Notes: generated from the letters alone by a model not told the origin. A stretch of 63,593 bases of DNA from SIG598 sp045580875 (GCA_045580875.1 JAZNOP010000101.1:1-63593), one strand, 5' to 3'. Counted from the stretch's first letter, positions 1 to 8,794 are shown. Numbers and translations: made by a program.

Positions 1-84
1 TTCAAAAAGTTACTAACAAAAATTCTTCGCGTCAGCAAGGAGTATGGCTTTCCGCTTGAATTTTTGAAGCAACTATTTATTTGA
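1..84 (+). CDS. possible C-terminal end of an unidentified protein (partial)
   Basis: Frame 1 is open from the first base to a TGA at 82-84 and reads like a soluble helical protein end, with the last residues GFPLEFLKQLFI. The gene would start outside the window. Such a short frame could stay open by chance, and I do not recognise the family. It lies beside a mobile-element remnant on the other strand, so it may also be part of that element. Confidence 0.3.
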   Translation, partial: FKKLLTKILRVSKEYGFPLEFLKQLFI

Positions 85-189
85 ATCGGTATATTGCAGT
101 TTTGCATGGACTGACAAGAAGCGGTATTTATCGCCGTAGATTAGCGATTTAGGCATTCGGATAAATGTGTTTTGGTCGATTGGTTTCAT
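73..189 (-). pseudogene. truncated RepA_N-type replication initiator remnant
   Basis: A 38-codon frame starts with ATG at 189 behind a good ribosome site (GGAGGG at 199-204, 9 nt away) and stops at 73-75. The visible residues FIRMPKSLIYGDKYRFLSV followed by AKLQY match the start of RepA_N initiators, where a short N-terminus leads into a pattern like IPK..(F/L)...KYR.LS..AKLLYG. Family members are several hundred residues long and act in replication of plasmids and Tn1549-like integrative elements. Here the reading frame ends just after the conserved block, so the initiator is destroyed. The intact ribosome site suggests recent decay. It pairs with the TnpV/DUF6809 genes at 6100-6969 as the other edge of a mobile-element scar. 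Family assignment rests on this one conserved block. Confidence 0.6.
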
Positions 190-781
190 GTTGTATATCC
201 CTCCAATTATATAAATGGGTAAAATTTTAAAAAAGAGTACTTATTACGCAACAGTATTTTTGAATTATCCGCAACATTGAAATACCGCATAGTGGTGCGC
301 GGTTTGAGCCTCGGGGTGTTCTTTGACTGAATTTGCGCAACAAAAAAGCACCTGTCTTGCGGTAGATGCTTAATCAATTTGGGAATGGTTCTATTAATAA
401 CGACAGAAAAACTTGCGTAATGTTCCTGTCGAGCAATCTTTTTACGAATTTGTGGGGGCAGTGTTCATTAACGCAGCAAGATGTTTCATTGGAAATATCT
501 CACAAACAGATACTAAGTATAATATGCTCGAAAAATATCCCTCTGCTTATTAGGACACTTATAATGGGGTTGTAAACCATATTTAAGAAAATAACACCTT
601 TTTATTTCGCTGCGCATTTGATTCACTTACAGAAAAGTGACTAAAATGTCACCGAACATTTCACCCGGGAGTCATTTACTTTGAAAATCATCTGCTATAA
701 TCAGATCATAGACTGAACGAGCGAAGCAAACCGCCGCTCACAACAGCACAGAAGAAACAGATAAATCGGAGGTTAACTTAA
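190..781. other. gene-poor stretch, probably mobile-element debris
   Basis: No convincing gene lies here. A 69-codon plus-strand frame at 366-575 has no ribosome site and no protein-like pattern. Bases 190-360 are the former upstream region of the RepA_N remnant on the minus strand. From about 630 the stretch becomes the promoter region of the ABC transporter operon. Confidence 0.5.
637..701 (+). promoter_or_regulatory. promoter region of ABC-FtsX/TCS module 1
   Basis: An extended -10 (TGC then TATAAT at 696-701) lies 80 bases before the ATPase start. The bases 17 nt upstream match a -35 poorly, which suggests activator dependence. Upstream are an inverted repeat GTGAC-N6-GTCAC (637-652) and two imperfect direct copies, ATGTCACC (646-653) and ATTTCACC (658-665). 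These are plausible binding sites for the OmpR-type regulator at 4374-5048, although the 12-bp spacing is slightly longer than usual for OmpR-type direct repeats. Confidence 0.5.
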
Positions 782-1486
782 ATGGAAATATTAAGATGCG
801 AAAATATAACCAAGGAATACGGCGAGGGAAACACACGCATAAAGGCGCTTGACAACGTATCATTCAGCGTTGAAAAAGGCGAATTTGTATCAATAATCGG
901 TCCGTCGGGCAGCGGTAAATCCACGTTGCTGCACATCCTTGGCGGTGTTGACAAGCCCACATCCGGAAAGGTATTCATCGAAAGTACTGACATCCACAGC
1001 CTCAACGAAGATAAGCTGGCGATTTTCAGACGCCGACAGATCGGCCTCATCTATCAGTTCTATAACCTCATGCCGGTGCTCAACGTGGACGAAAACATTG
1101 TGCTGCCCCATCTGCTGGACGGCAGAAAAATGGACAGAGAACGTCTTGACAGCATAGTGGATTATCTCGGCCTGACCGAGCGGCGAAACAATCTTCCCAG
1201 TCAGCTTTCGGGCGGACAGCAGCAGCGTGTGGCAATCGGCAGAGCAATGTTCAACCGTCCCGCTATCGTTCTTGCGGACGAACCTACAGGCAATCTCGAC
1301 CGCAAAACAGGCGAAGAGATAATGGCTCTGTTAAAGGATTCCAACCGCAAGCATAAGCAGACACTTATCCTCATCACCCACGATGAGAGCATAGCGCTTC
1401 AGGCCGACCGCATCATCTACATCGAGGACGGCAAAATAGCCCGTGACGAGCGTATACGCATACTTGGAGGCAGCAGCAATGACTAA
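782..1486 (+). CDS. ABC transporter ATP-binding protein (FtsX/MacB partner)
   Basis: This 234-residue cytoplasmic ATPase powers the permease encoded next to it. The Walker A GPSGSGKST is at residues 40-48, the Q-loop region at about 90, the signature LSGGQQQRVAIGRA near 142, Walker B ending VLADEPTGNLD, and the H-loop ILITHDE. This is the compact LolD/BceA/MacB-like class that pairs with FtsX permeases. Those systems export or remove antimicrobial peptides, lipids or signals rather than import nutrients. The ATG at 782 follows a GGAGG at about 768. The stop overlaps the permease start by 8 bases, indicating translational coupling. A regulator and kinase follow, so a peptide-sensing defence module is likely; the substrate is unknown. 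Confidence 0.93.
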   Translation: MEILRCENITKEYGEGNTRIKALDNVSFSVEKGEFVSIIGPSGSGKSTLLHILGGVDKPTSGKVFIESTDIHSLNEDKLAIFRRRQIGLIYQFYNLMPVLNVDENIVLPHLLDGRKMDRERLDSIVDYLGLTERRNNLPSQLSGGQQQRVAIGRAMFNRPAIVLADEPTGNLDRKTGEEIMALLKDSNRKHKQTLILITHDESIALQADRIIYIEDGKIARDERIRILGGSSND

Positions 1487-4298
1487 TCGAAACATCGTTC
1501 ACAAGGTGACACGCCAGTATATGGCGAAAAATAAGAAGCGCACCCTCACCACTATGCTGGGCATTATGCTTATGGTCATGCTGATGACCTGCGTTTTCGT
1601 GGGCAAGGATACAGCCGTCAATTATCTGGAGGAGCTTGCCTCGCAGGAAAAAGGCCGCTGGCACATGAGCGTATATGACATTACCCGCAAGGAATACGAC
1701 GCGATAGCAAAGCTTGACTTTGTTAAGGAAACGGCAGTTTCTGCTGACCTTGGCTATGCAGAATTTTCTGCTTCGGCAAACAGCGAGCGCCCCTTTATCT
1801 TTATAAAATCCTATCAGGAAAACGGCTTTGATATGATGAATATTCACGTCGTTGAGGGCAGACTGCCCGAAAACGGAAGCGAGATAGTCCTCAGCACAGC
1901 CGCACTTGAGGACGGCGCAGAAATAAAAATCGGCGACACTCTTTCCGCTGCCTGCTTTGAGCGATATCTCGAAAAGGACGAAGCAAGCGGTACTATCACT
2001 CAGTTTCCCGCCTTCGGAATAGTGCTTAACCCCGGTGAAAAAATCGAGGCTCCGCAGAACTTTCCGTATTTCGGCAGCAACGAGGATTTCACCGAGGTAC
2101 ACGAATCTACCGGTTTTGAACAAACCTACACTGTGGTCGGATTCATCGAGCCTCCGTTCTTTGAGCGAAACAGTGCCGCTTCTTATATCGCCCTGACTGC
2201 CGCCGAATCGGAACTTTCTGCCGATGATTCTTTTAATCTCTCCGTTATTTTTGACCTGAAAAAAGGAGGCGGCTTCTACGACGGCGAATTTTCCGCCAAA
2301 CTTACCGCTGTTACAACCGCCATTTCGGGCGAGAGCCGTCTCACCGAGGCAAACAGCCTGCTGCTTGCCTTCTCTGCAAACTCTCCCGATTCCACAATCA
2401 ACCTCATGGTAAGGCTGATGACGGTGTTTTTTGTGGTACTCATTATTGCCGCATCGGTGGTGCTGATTTACAATGTGTTCAATATGTCCTTTGAGGAGCG
2501 CAGCAAATATCTGGGCATGCTTTCTTCCATCGGTGCTACCGGCAGGCAGAAGCGCAGCAGCGTTTATTATGAGGCGTTTTCTCTTCTTGTTGTGGCGCTT
2601 CCCGCAGGTTTTGTACTTGGTCTGCTGGTGATTAAGCTGGGCATGGTTGCCCTCAAGCCTCACCTCGATTTTCTTGTAGGAAGCTATTCCGGCGCAGGTC
2701 TTGACCGCGTTTCCCTTGAAATATCCCTTGCAGGTGTTGTTCTCACTGCCGTTTTCTCTGCCCTCACCGTATGGATCTCGGCATATATTCCTGCTTATAA
2801 GATCGGCAAAACAGGCGCAATCGAGAGCATCAGAGGAAACACCTCCCGAAAGAGTAAGAGCACTCCGATTAACGAAAAGCTCATTGATAAGCTCGGCGCA
2901 GAGGGTATGGTCGCAGGTGCATCCATTATGCGCGACAGCAAAAAAAACCGCGGAATAATCGGCGCAGCAGCTGTATTTATGGTGGTTCTCATCGTCACCT
3001 CATTCTCCTCCAATCTCATCACAATGATGGTAGAAAAAGCCATGCTCGGCGGCGAGTCGGTCTATACCACCGTTGACTATGATTTCGGTGTTGTCAGCGA
3101 CATCGGGAGTCAGCATGAGGCGCAGTATGAAGCAATTAAAGCCGAAGCACTCGCAGACGAAAATGTGGAAAACATCATAGAATATTATAACGGCTTTCAC
3201 CTCGCCAGAGCAGAGGCCGGCGTTTACGGCAGTGAATACTGGAACGCCGTTGATAAAATCATGGATGCCTACGGTCTGACCGAAGAGCAGAAGACTGAAT
3301 ACAGCAGAACACCCACAGACGAGGCCATATTCCTCATGGCATTTGATGATGCAACCTTTGCCCGTATAGTCAGCGCAACCGACGCAGACCCTTCGATAAC
3401 AGGCGATGAAGCTGCAAGAGCAGCAATAATTATTCAGGACGGTGCGCTTTCCACCGATAATTACATCTATCCCGGTGATGCGGATTTCAAATTCTTTGAA
3501 ATAGAGCATATGACCGACAAGCAGGTGGGCGAAACCTTTGAAACCTATGTTTACAGCCCTTCAGAAATGGATTACAAAACCTTCCCGCTCACGGTGGCAG
3601 GTCTTGCCACAAAGGAGCAGTTTGCCGAGATATTCATTGAGGATTCGGTCAGAATGTGTGTCATAATCAGCAGGAGCACAATGGAAGATCTCGCCGCCGT
3701 TACCCTTGAAGAAAATGGTGCAGAGTGTGAAAAAAATCTGCTCATCAAATTCAGCAACACAGATTGTTCGCTTTACCGTGACCTTGCCCAGCGCACCTAT
3801 GATACCGAAAACGAATACACACCCGAAAGCATTGAGGTGTTCAGAAATGTCGGCGTTCAGGCAAAATCAATCGCCGATGCCCTTACCTCGGCAATCAGAG
3901 TGCTTCTGGTATGCTTTGTGGTGCTCACATCTCTGATTTGTATGCTTAACCTGTTCAACTCCGTTCGCGGCAAGATTGCAGGACGTAAAATGGAGTTTGC
4001 GGCTCTGCGCTCCGTCGGTATGACCGACCACCAGTTTGTGAAAATGCTCACCCTTGAATGCTGTGGTATCTTCGCGGCAAGCGCCATTGCAGCCATTGTC
4101 GTTGCTACTCCACTGATATATCTTGTGCGGACTGTGCTGGTTGACCTTTTCGGTAATCTCAGCACCTCCATTCCATTTGGCATGTATCTGCTGGCTATTG
4201 CTTTGACCGCTGCGGCTTTGTTCCTGTTCTCATTTATCAGCTTCAGAGTCGAAAAGAATAAAAATATCCTTGAAGATATACGCAGAGAAAGTATATAA
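1479..4298 (+). CDS. FtsX-family ABC permease with two extracellular domains
   Basis: The 939-residue membrane permease has a duplicated layout: TM1 at about 20-38, a large extracytoplasmic domain to about 300, a bundle of helices to about 440, then a repeat of helix, second extracytoplasmic domain (about 520-790) and three C-terminal helices. This two-unit FtsX plan is typical of exporters coupled to LolD-like ATPases in Firmicutes. I chose ATG 1479 (MTNRNIV) because GGAGG lies at 1466-1470; an in-frame ATG at 1443 lies inside the ATPase gene and lacks a ribosome site. It overlaps the ATPase gene by 8 bases. A strong hairpin separates it from the response regulator. The likely role is antimicrobial-peptide resistance or envelope maintenance, by analogy only. 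Confidence 0.9.
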   Translation: MTNRNIVHKVTRQYMAKNKKRTLTTMLGIMLMVMLMTCVFVGKDTAVNYLEELASQEKGRWHMSVYDITRKEYDAIAKLDFVKETAVSADLGYAEFSASANSERPFIFIKSYQENGFDMMNIHVVEGRLPENGSEIVLSTAALEDGAEIKIGDTLSAACFERYLEKDEASGTITQFPAFGIVLNPGEKIEAPQNFPYFGSNEDFTEVHESTGFEQTYTVVGFIEPPFFERNSAASYIALTAAESELSADDSFNLSVIFDLKKGGGFYDGEFSAKLTAVTTAISGESRLTEANSLLLAFSANSPDSTINLMVRLMTVFFVVLIIAASVVLIYNVFNMSFEERSKYLGMLSSIGATGRQKRSSVYYEAFSLLVVALPAGFVLGLLVIKLGMVALKPHLDFLVGSYSGAGLDRVSLEISLAGVVLTAVFSALTVWISAYIPAYKIGKTGAIESIRGNTSRKSKSTPINEKLIDKLGAEGMVAGASIMRDSKKNRGIIGAAAVFMVVLIVTSFSSNLITMMVEKAMLGGESVYTTVDYDFGVVSDIGSQHEAQYEAIKAEALADENVENIIEYYNGFHLARAEAGVYGSEYWNAVDKIMDAYGLTEEQKTEYSRTPTDEAIFLMAFDDATFARIVSATDADPSITGDEAARAAIIIQDGALSTDNYIYPGDADFKFFEIEHMTDKQVGETFETYVYSPSEMDYKTFPLTVAGLATKEQFAEIFIEDSVRMCVIISRSTMEDLAAVTLEENGAECEKNLLIKFSNTDCSLYRDLAQRTYDTENEYTPESIEVFRNVGVQAKSIADALTSAIRVLLVCFVVLTSLICMLNLFNSVRGKIAGRKMEFAALRSVGMTDHQFVKMLTLECCGIFAASAIAAIVVATPLIYLVRTVLVDLFGNLSTSIPFGMYLLAIALTAAALFLFSFISFRVEKNKNILEDIRRESI

Positions 4299-4317
4299 TA
4301 AATTCAGCGCAAAATCA

Positions 4318-4355
4318 GGAGAGGCTCCGTCGCAAAAGCGTGGCGGAGCCTCTCT
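4318..4355 (+). terminator. GC-rich hairpin between permease and response regulator
   Basis: An 11-12 bp stem (AGAGGCTCCG paired with CGGAGCCTCT plus flanking pairs) closes a 14-base loop. No T-run follows, so it is more likely an mRNA-processing or attenuating structure that sets different levels of transporter and regulator than a full terminator. The module at 58290-63414 has an equivalent hairpin before its regulator. Confidence 0.55.
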
Positions 4356-4373
4356 GCATAGTGAGGTTTATTT

Positions 4374-5048
4374 ATGACAGTTCTGATAGTCGAAGATGAC
4401 GAAATAATCCTTGAGGGGCTGAAAATATCCCTTGAGCAGGAAAACTACGATATAGTAACCGCGTCTACTCAGAAGGCGGCACTTGAGATAATCAACTCGG
4501 GCAGAGAAATTAACATCAGCCTGCTGGATGTCATGCTGCCCGACGGCGACGGCTATGCCATCTGCAAGGAAATCCGCAGCAGAAGTGATGCTCCGATTAT
4601 ATTCCTCACCGCCTGCGATGATGAGATACATACCGTTCTCGCCCTTGAGCAGGGAGCGGATGATTATATCTCCAAGCCTTTCCGTATCCGTGAGCTGCTT
4701 GCCCGCATGAAGGCAATTCTGCGCAGAACGGGTGCAGGCAACAGTGAGCAGACCCTCATGAATATAGGTGATGCGCAGGTCAATCTGCAGACCGCAAAAG
4801 TGTTCAGAGGCGGAGAAGAGATAGTTCTCACCGCAATGGAGTATAAGCTCCTGTTGGTGTTCATTCAGCACAGAGGGCAAAATCTAAGCCGTCAGCAGAT
4901 TTTGGGTCAGCTATGGGATGAGGCCGGCGAGTATGTCAACGACAATACATTGAGCGTATACATCAAACGTCTGCGCAAGAAACTGGGCGATTCGGAGGAA
5001 AGCCAGCTTATACAGACCATTCGCGGCATAGGCTACCGTCTGGATTGA
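4374..5048 (+). CDS. OmpR/PhoB-family response regulator
   Basis: The 224-residue DNA-binding regulator has a receiver domain (acidic pair in VEDDE at 7-9, phospho-acceptor Asp52 in LLDVMLPDGDG, Lys in SKPF near 102) and a C-terminal winged helix (about 130-222, ending IRGIGYRLD). It is phosphorylated by the kinase that starts 17 bases downstream and probably activates the exporter operon at 782. The ATG at 4374 follows TGAGG at about 4362. The operon order ATPase-permease-regulator-kinase and the short-sensor kinase resemble BceRS-type peptide-sensing systems. Confidence 0.92.
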   Translation: MTVLIVEDDEIILEGLKISLEQENYDIVTASTQKAALEIINSGREINISLLDVMLPDGDGYAICKEIRSRSDAPIIFLTACDDEIHTVLALEQGADDYISKPFRIRELLARMKAILRRTGAGNSEQTLMNIGDAQVNLQTAKVFRGGEEIVLTAMEYKLLLVFIQHRGQNLSRQQILGQLWDEAGEYVNDNTLSVYIKRLRKKLGDSEESQLIQTIRGIGYRLD

Positions 5049-5064
5049 CGCAGCGAGGTACAGT

Positions 5065-6054
5065 ATGGGAATAAAGATTCAGATTATCATTGCCGCGTTG
5101 GCGGCAGTTCTGTGTGCTGTGCGGCATACACCGATTGCGATGTGCATTGTTCTCGGAACTGCACTTATTCTCAACCTTGCGGTCGGTATTATCTTCCGCA
5201 GAAAGCGCGAAGAAAAGCTGAGCGAGCTGATAAGCTATCTGATGCGTGTGCAGGATGACCTGACTCTTCCGGACATGGATGATATGCACGAAGGTCAGCT
5301 GGGCATACTGCAAAGCGAGATATATAAACTTGTGGCGCAGTTAAAAGAAAAGTATGCGTTTGAGAGCCGTCAGAAAACATATATGGTGGATATGCTCTCC
5401 GATATATCCCACCAGATAAAGACTCCCATAACAGCCATTTCTGTTATGACTGAACTCCTCGCCGCTCCCGAACTGCCTGAAGAAAAGCGGCTTGATTACA
5501 CCGAAAAAATCGAAACACAGATACGAAGGATAACCTGGCTCATTAAGAATTTGCTCACCCTTTCGCAGCTTGAGGCTGATATGCTTGAGCTGAAAAAGGA
5601 CAGTGTCGATCTATCCCGTATGCTGGGCAGTATAGCCGATACCTTTGAGCCTATTGCGGAAATAAAAGGAGTGGAACTGTCACTTGATGTTCCGAACGAC
5701 ATAGACCTCATCTGCGACCGTCATTGGACAACCGAGGCAATATCCAACATCGTGAAAAATTGCATCGAACATACTCCGGAAGGCGGCTCGGTGTCCATTA
5801 GCGCAAGTCAGAACAACATCGCCACAGAGATAGTCATAACCGACACCGGCGAGGGCATAGCAACGGAACATCTGCCCAATATATTCAAGCGATTCTACAA
5901 AGCCCCCGGTTCCTCCGGCAGCAGCGTCGGCATAGGTCTTTCCATGTCAAAGCAGATCATCATGCGTCAGAACGGAAACATCAGCGTTACGAGCGAGGTT
6001 GGCAAAGGAAGCGAATTCTGTATAAAGCTTTATCGGTCATTTTCTTCTCAATAA
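5065..6054 (+). CDS. sensor histidine kinase, short two-helix sensor (BceS-like)
   Basis: The 329-residue membrane kinase has two N-terminal helices (about 3-19 and 24-44) with almost no extracytoplasmic loop. It therefore probably senses within the membrane or through the neighbouring permease, as BceS-type kinases do with BceB. The phospho-acceptor is His116 in SDISHQIKTPIT. The N box (ISNIVKNCIEHTPEGG) and G boxes (ITDTGEGIA, VGIGLSMSKQI) are intact. Its partner is the regulator just upstream, and a hairpin-T-run terminator follows directly. Confidence 0.9.
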   Translation: MGIKIQIIIAALAAVLCAVRHTPIAMCIVLGTALILNLAVGIIFRRKREEKLSELISYLMRVQDDLTLPDMDDMHEGQLGILQSEIYKLVAQLKEKYAFESRQKTYMVDMLSDISHQIKTPITAISVMTELLAAPELPEEKRLDYTEKIETQIRRITWLIKNLLTLSQLEADMLELKKDSVDLSRMLGSIADTFEPIAEIKGVELSLDVPNDIDLICDRHWTTEAISNIVKNCIEHTPEGGSVSISASQNNIATEIVITDTGEGIATEHLPNIFKRFYKAPGSSGSSVGIGLSMSKQIIMRQNGNISVTSEVGKGSEFCIKLYRSFSSQ

Positions 6055-6060
6055 TTTTAT

Positions 6061-6093
6061 GGAGCAGCCGCAAAATCTGTGGCTGCTCCTTTT
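6061..6093. terminator. intrinsic terminator after module 1
   Basis: A perfect 9-bp stem GGAGCAGCC/GGCTGCTCC with an 11-base loop is followed by TTTT. It ends the ATPase-permease-RR-HK operon and lies 7 bases from the end of the convergent TnpV gene. Confidence 0.85.
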
Positions 6094-6099
6094 GTGAAA

Positions 6100-6480
6100 T
6101 CAGGAATTTATTAACAGATGGCTTATAATCTCTGAGGCTCTTTGCCTGATATTGTTCATCCGCTGCACCCACTCCATTCGACTCTCTGCTTTGAACTGTT
6201 CGGTTACGCCCTCTGCTTGTGCCATTTCATCGACCAACCGAAAAAGCATATCCTCCGCATGACGGTCTATATCTGCGAGGTAACTATTGAGCTTGCCGGT
6301 CATCAGCAGGTCGAGACAGAGTGAATACCTATGCTCTTTGATGAATCGCAAGCGTCGCTGTCCCCAAATACCGATTGGCTCTGGCTCTTTTTCCGGCTCG
6401 TCATCACCTGCAAGGTAATAGATGTCGCCAATTAGCTCATAGCGTAAACCTGTGCGTTCGTCGGTTATATATTTCTCCAT
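6100..6480 (-). CDS. tnpV: TnpV family transposon-encoded protein
   Basis: This 126-residue soluble protein begins MEKYITDERTGLRYELIGD. It has the TnpV hallmarks: an N-terminal ITDE.TGL.Y block, IGIWGQRRLRFIKEH, a SGKLN-like turn (here MTGKLNSYLADIDRHAE), and a C-terminal MEWVQRMNNIR helix. TnpV proteins occur widely on Firmicute conjugative transposons and their exact role is not established. I chose ATG 6480 because AGGAGGT precedes it; the frame stays open upstream to 6525 without a ribosome site. It is the last gene of a three-gene minus-strand set with the two small proteins upstream, a group typical of integrative elements. Confidence 0.85.
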   Translation of the reverse strand: MEKYITDERTGLRYELIGDIYYLAGDDEPEKEPEPIGIWGQRRLRFIKEHRYSLCLDLLMTGKLNSYLADIDRHAEDMLFRLVDEMAQAEGVTEQFKAESRMEWVQRMNNIRQRASEIISHLLINS

Positions 6481-6490
6481 AGTTGACCTC

Positions 6491-6664
6491 CTATCTGCGG
6501 GCGAATCGCTTCTTAACAGGTGCATCGATAACCTTTAGAATCAGCCTGTCCAGAACATCGTCGTATTGACCTTCTTGTATGAGCTTATTGCGCATAGAAT
6601 TTAACGCATTCACAAGGACTCTGTGTTCGAAATCGTCAATCTTCAGTATGTATTTCATCTCCAT
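6491..6664 (-). CDS. small element-associated protein, function unknown
   Basis: This 57-residue soluble protein (MEMKYILKIDDFEHRVL...) ends in a basic KKRFARR tail. Small proteins of this kind, with an early KIDDFEHR-like motif, commonly sit beside TnpV on Firmicute integrative elements, and no activity is known to me. The ATG at 6664 has GGAGG at 6675-6679, 10 nt away; a TTG at 6673 is too close to that site. The gene lies 10 bases upstream of tnpV and 5 bases downstream of the end of the DUF6809 gene, so the three are probably co-transcribed. Confidence 0.65.
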   Translation of the reverse strand: MEMKYILKIDDFEHRVLVNALNSMRNKLIQEGQYDDVLDRLILKVIDAPVKKRFARR

Positions 6665-6669
6665 AACAA

Positions 6670-6969
6670 TCAATCCTCCGAATAACTTGTAAAGGGTACA
6701 TCTGTGCTGACGAATGTGTCATAGGTAAACGCTGCGCCGAGGCGGAATCCCATTATAAAGCTGTCGAGGTTGGATTCGCTGTTGACCTCATGCCATGCGG
6801 CCACATAGTCGAGAAATAGCTTCTTTAATTCTTCGGACAGTGTTTTTGAAAGAATTTCCTCGCTGTTCACCATGATCTCAAGTTGTTTCTGTGCCGATTT
6901 ATTCATTCTTATACTGCGTTCCTGCGGTTCTATGTTGCCGTAGTAGAATTGTTCTATGAAGTGCCTCAT
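6670..6969 (-). CDS. DUF6809-like protein of mobile elements
   Basis: This 99-residue protein begins MRHFIEQFYYGNIEPQERS. The start pattern (short helix, FYYGNI.P..R) and the C-terminal block NLDSFIMGFRLGAAFTYD match the small DUF6809-type proteins that accompany TnpV on integrative elements. No enzymatic motif is visible. It is the first gene of the minus-strand trio (with the 57-residue protein and tnpV), probably transcribed from the 6970-7100 region. It supports the reading that 1-7140 is an integrative-element scar. Confidence 0.7.
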   Translation of the reverse strand: MRHFIEQFYYGNIEPQERSIRMNKSAQKQLEIMVNSEEILSKTLSEELKKLFLDYVAAWHEVNSESNLDSFIMGFRLGAAFTYDTFVSTDVPFTSYSED

Positions 6970-7463
6970 AATCTTGTCTCCTCGTAGTATGTAATCATTT
7001 TACGAAGAAACCATTGAATAACACAAATGTGCGGTGTAAAATATGTGTACCGATGCCGATGTATCAATGGTTTATTCAAGTCCGTTATGAACACTCGCAC
7101 CAAAAATCCCTGATCCCCATGCGGAATCAGGGATTTTTCTTTATGCCCAAAACTTGACCTTTTCTAACACTTTTATAACACAAGCGTATTCGAATTGGCA
7201 ATGGAAGGTTCTAATACTCTTTCTAATACCAAAAGATTTAGTTGTTTGAATAGGCTGATACGATATCATCTGATGTTTTTTGATATATAAATAAAGCATT
7301 GTTAAAATCCATCCGAATGAAGCTATGTGTTAAGTTGGCAACGGATAATTACATATGCGATTTGTCTGTTAACAGCCTATTGATAGATACCATAAGTTTG
7401 AGCAAAAATTGATTAAATTCATGATAAGGAGTTCCCTTAAAACAATATTATTAAAGAGAGAAG
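6970..7463. other. intergenic stretch between mobile-element scar and AraC gene
   Basis: It holds the presumed promoter of the minus-strand trio and one hairpin terminator at 7102-7138. A plus-strand frame around 7180-7290 reads FELAMEGSNTLSNTK... without a start or ribosome site; I could not recognise it. Nothing else was seen. Confidence 0.4.
7102..7138. terminator. hairpin terminator
   Basis: A perfect 13-bp inverted repeat (AAAAATCCCTGAT / ATCAGGGATTTTT) with a 10-base loop. It has A/T runs on both flanks and can therefore work in either direction. It may be the boundary of the mobile-element scar. Confidence 0.75.
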
Positions 7464-8654
7464 CTAAATTTTCTTTCTTCGATATTCCATCGGCGTAGTT
7501 CTGAAGTGCTTCTTGAACACATTCTGAAAATGACTTTGGCTGGAAAAGCACAGATAGCTGCTTATCTCACCGAGAGATTTATCCGTATAACGAAGCAATG
7601 ATTTCGCTTCTCTCAGCCGGCAGTCGGTTACGTAGGCGGCAATGGTCATTCCTAGTTCAGTCTGGAATTTCCCGAAAAGATATGCTCTGCTTTTTCCTGA
7701 AAATGCTACAACATCAGCAGCCCCGATGGGCTCGTTTATGTGCGTGGCTATATACTGCATGCATCTGTGCACATCGGGCGATATCCCCTCCGGCAGCTTC
7801 TGCTGCGCAACACGCTTGGCAAAGTCTATGGGCATATTGTATTGCAGCACTTTGACTGAATCTTCGGTCTGCAGTTTCTCACACTCCTGAATATATGTGT
7901 CAATGAGCTGATAGGTCTGCTCAATGTCCATTCCGCCCGGAATAGCAGCGAATTTGCCCACCATTGTTATAAGGCCGATGAACAGATTTTTTGCCTGACG
8001 GAGAGGGTTTTCTGCAAGCTTTCCTTCTCGTATGTTTGGTGTATTCGCGGCGGCAAGCAGAAACTGATTCAGTTTGTCAACCTCACCGTTTTTTATCAGG
8101 TCGAGCATCTGCTGCTCAAAATGGTATGTACCGTGCTGCCTGCCGCCGTCTCGTGCCTGATAGAAGCTCTCCGAATGCTGTTGTCCGATTATCTCCTGAT
8201 AGCTGGTGTCGGCTATGCCGAATGCCTGTGTAATATTCAGTTGCTCACCGGTCAGCGTGTAATGAAGGTACAGCAGCAGGTTCAGAAACTGATTGTACGT
8301 ATATTGAGGGATACCACCAAGAAATGACGTGATTTCTCCGTATCTGTCTGGAGAGATCGCGTTTTTGTTCATGTATGTTCTGATAAACCCGTCAGTCACC
8401 GGTGTGGAGTATGCAGGACCGATTACAAAGCATCGGCTGCCGTCGCCGCTTCTTACAAGACCGTAATAGCCAGTATCCGAGGAGACATAAACCGCAGGAC
8501 TGCCCATTGCAAGCAGCTTTGGCAGAGCGAAGGTATATGGATCTCCATCGTCGTAAAAGCCCGATGCGCTGACAAATTCATTCCCATCATACATTGCGAT
8601 GGGCAGATAGTGAGCGGCATAGAACATCTCGCAGTATGAGTCGTATTTATTCAT
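7464..8654 (-). CDS. AraC-family regulator of the GH2-GH1 operon
   Basis: This 396-residue cytoplasmic regulator has a C-terminal AraC double helix-turn-helix of about 100 residues (IGAADVVAFSGKSRAYLFGKF, then GEISSYLCFSSQSHFQNVFKK). The N-terminal part of about 280 residues is a sensor region shared with the regulators at 29680 and 43822: a beta-rich start, a V/IGP block, then an alpha-helical middle ending LQYNMPIDFAKR. Of the in-frame ATGs I chose 8654 (MNKYDSY), which has AGGAGT 8 nt upstream. It is divergent from the six-gene glycosidase operon, so it probably activates it in response to a substrate sugar; the ligand is unknown. Confidence 0.85.
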   Translation of the reverse strand: MNKYDSYCEMFYAAHYLPIAMYDGNEFVSASGFYDDGDPYTFALPKLLAMGSPAVYVSSDTGYYGLVRSGDGSRCFVIGPAYSTPVTDGFIRTYMNKNAISPDRYGEITSFLGGIPQYTYNQFLNLLLYLHYTLTGEQLNITQAFGIADTSYQEIIGQQHSESFYQARDGGRQHGTYHFEQQMLDLIKNGEVDKLNQFLLAAANTPNIREGKLAENPLRQAKNLFIGLITMVGKFAAIPGGMDIEQTYQLIDTYIQECEKLQTEDSVKVLQYNMPIDFAKRVAQQKLPEGISPDVHRCMQYIATHINEPIGAADVVAFSGKSRAYLFGKFQTELGMTIAAYVTDCRLREAKSLLRYTDKSLGEISSYLCFSSQSHFQNVFKKHFRTTPMEYRRKKI

Positions 8655-8684
8655 AAATTTTACTCCTATGGACGAATTTACAAT

Positions 8685-8713
8685 ATTATATACTTTCTTG
8701 CAATACATTGCAA
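8685..8713 (-). promoter_or_regulatory. promoter of the AraC gene with palindrome
   Basis: On the minus strand, -35 TTGCAA (8708-8713) and -10 TATAAT (8685-8690) are separated by exactly 17 bases. The -35 lies in TTGCAATACATTGCAA (8698-8713), two TTGCAA copies 10 bp apart. Because TTGCAA is its own complement, this is both a direct and an inverted repeat, and a plausible autoregulatory operator in the divergent promoter region. Confidence 0.75.
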
Positions 8714-8794
8714 GTGATTATGTATATACTTTGATTAGTAAAGTGGAATAAAATGTGCTGTATGACTAAATCTACGAGAAAGAACGGTGATGAT

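Noticed and set aside
366..575. 69-codon plus-strand frame in the left intergenic region
   Set aside because: No ribosome site, no recognisable protein pattern, and it lies in mobile-element debris.
1413..2663. Long minus-strand open frame opposite the FtsX permease
   Set aside because: It lies wholly antisense to a clear FtsX permease, is rich in His and Cys as expected for a shadow frame, and has no ribosome site.
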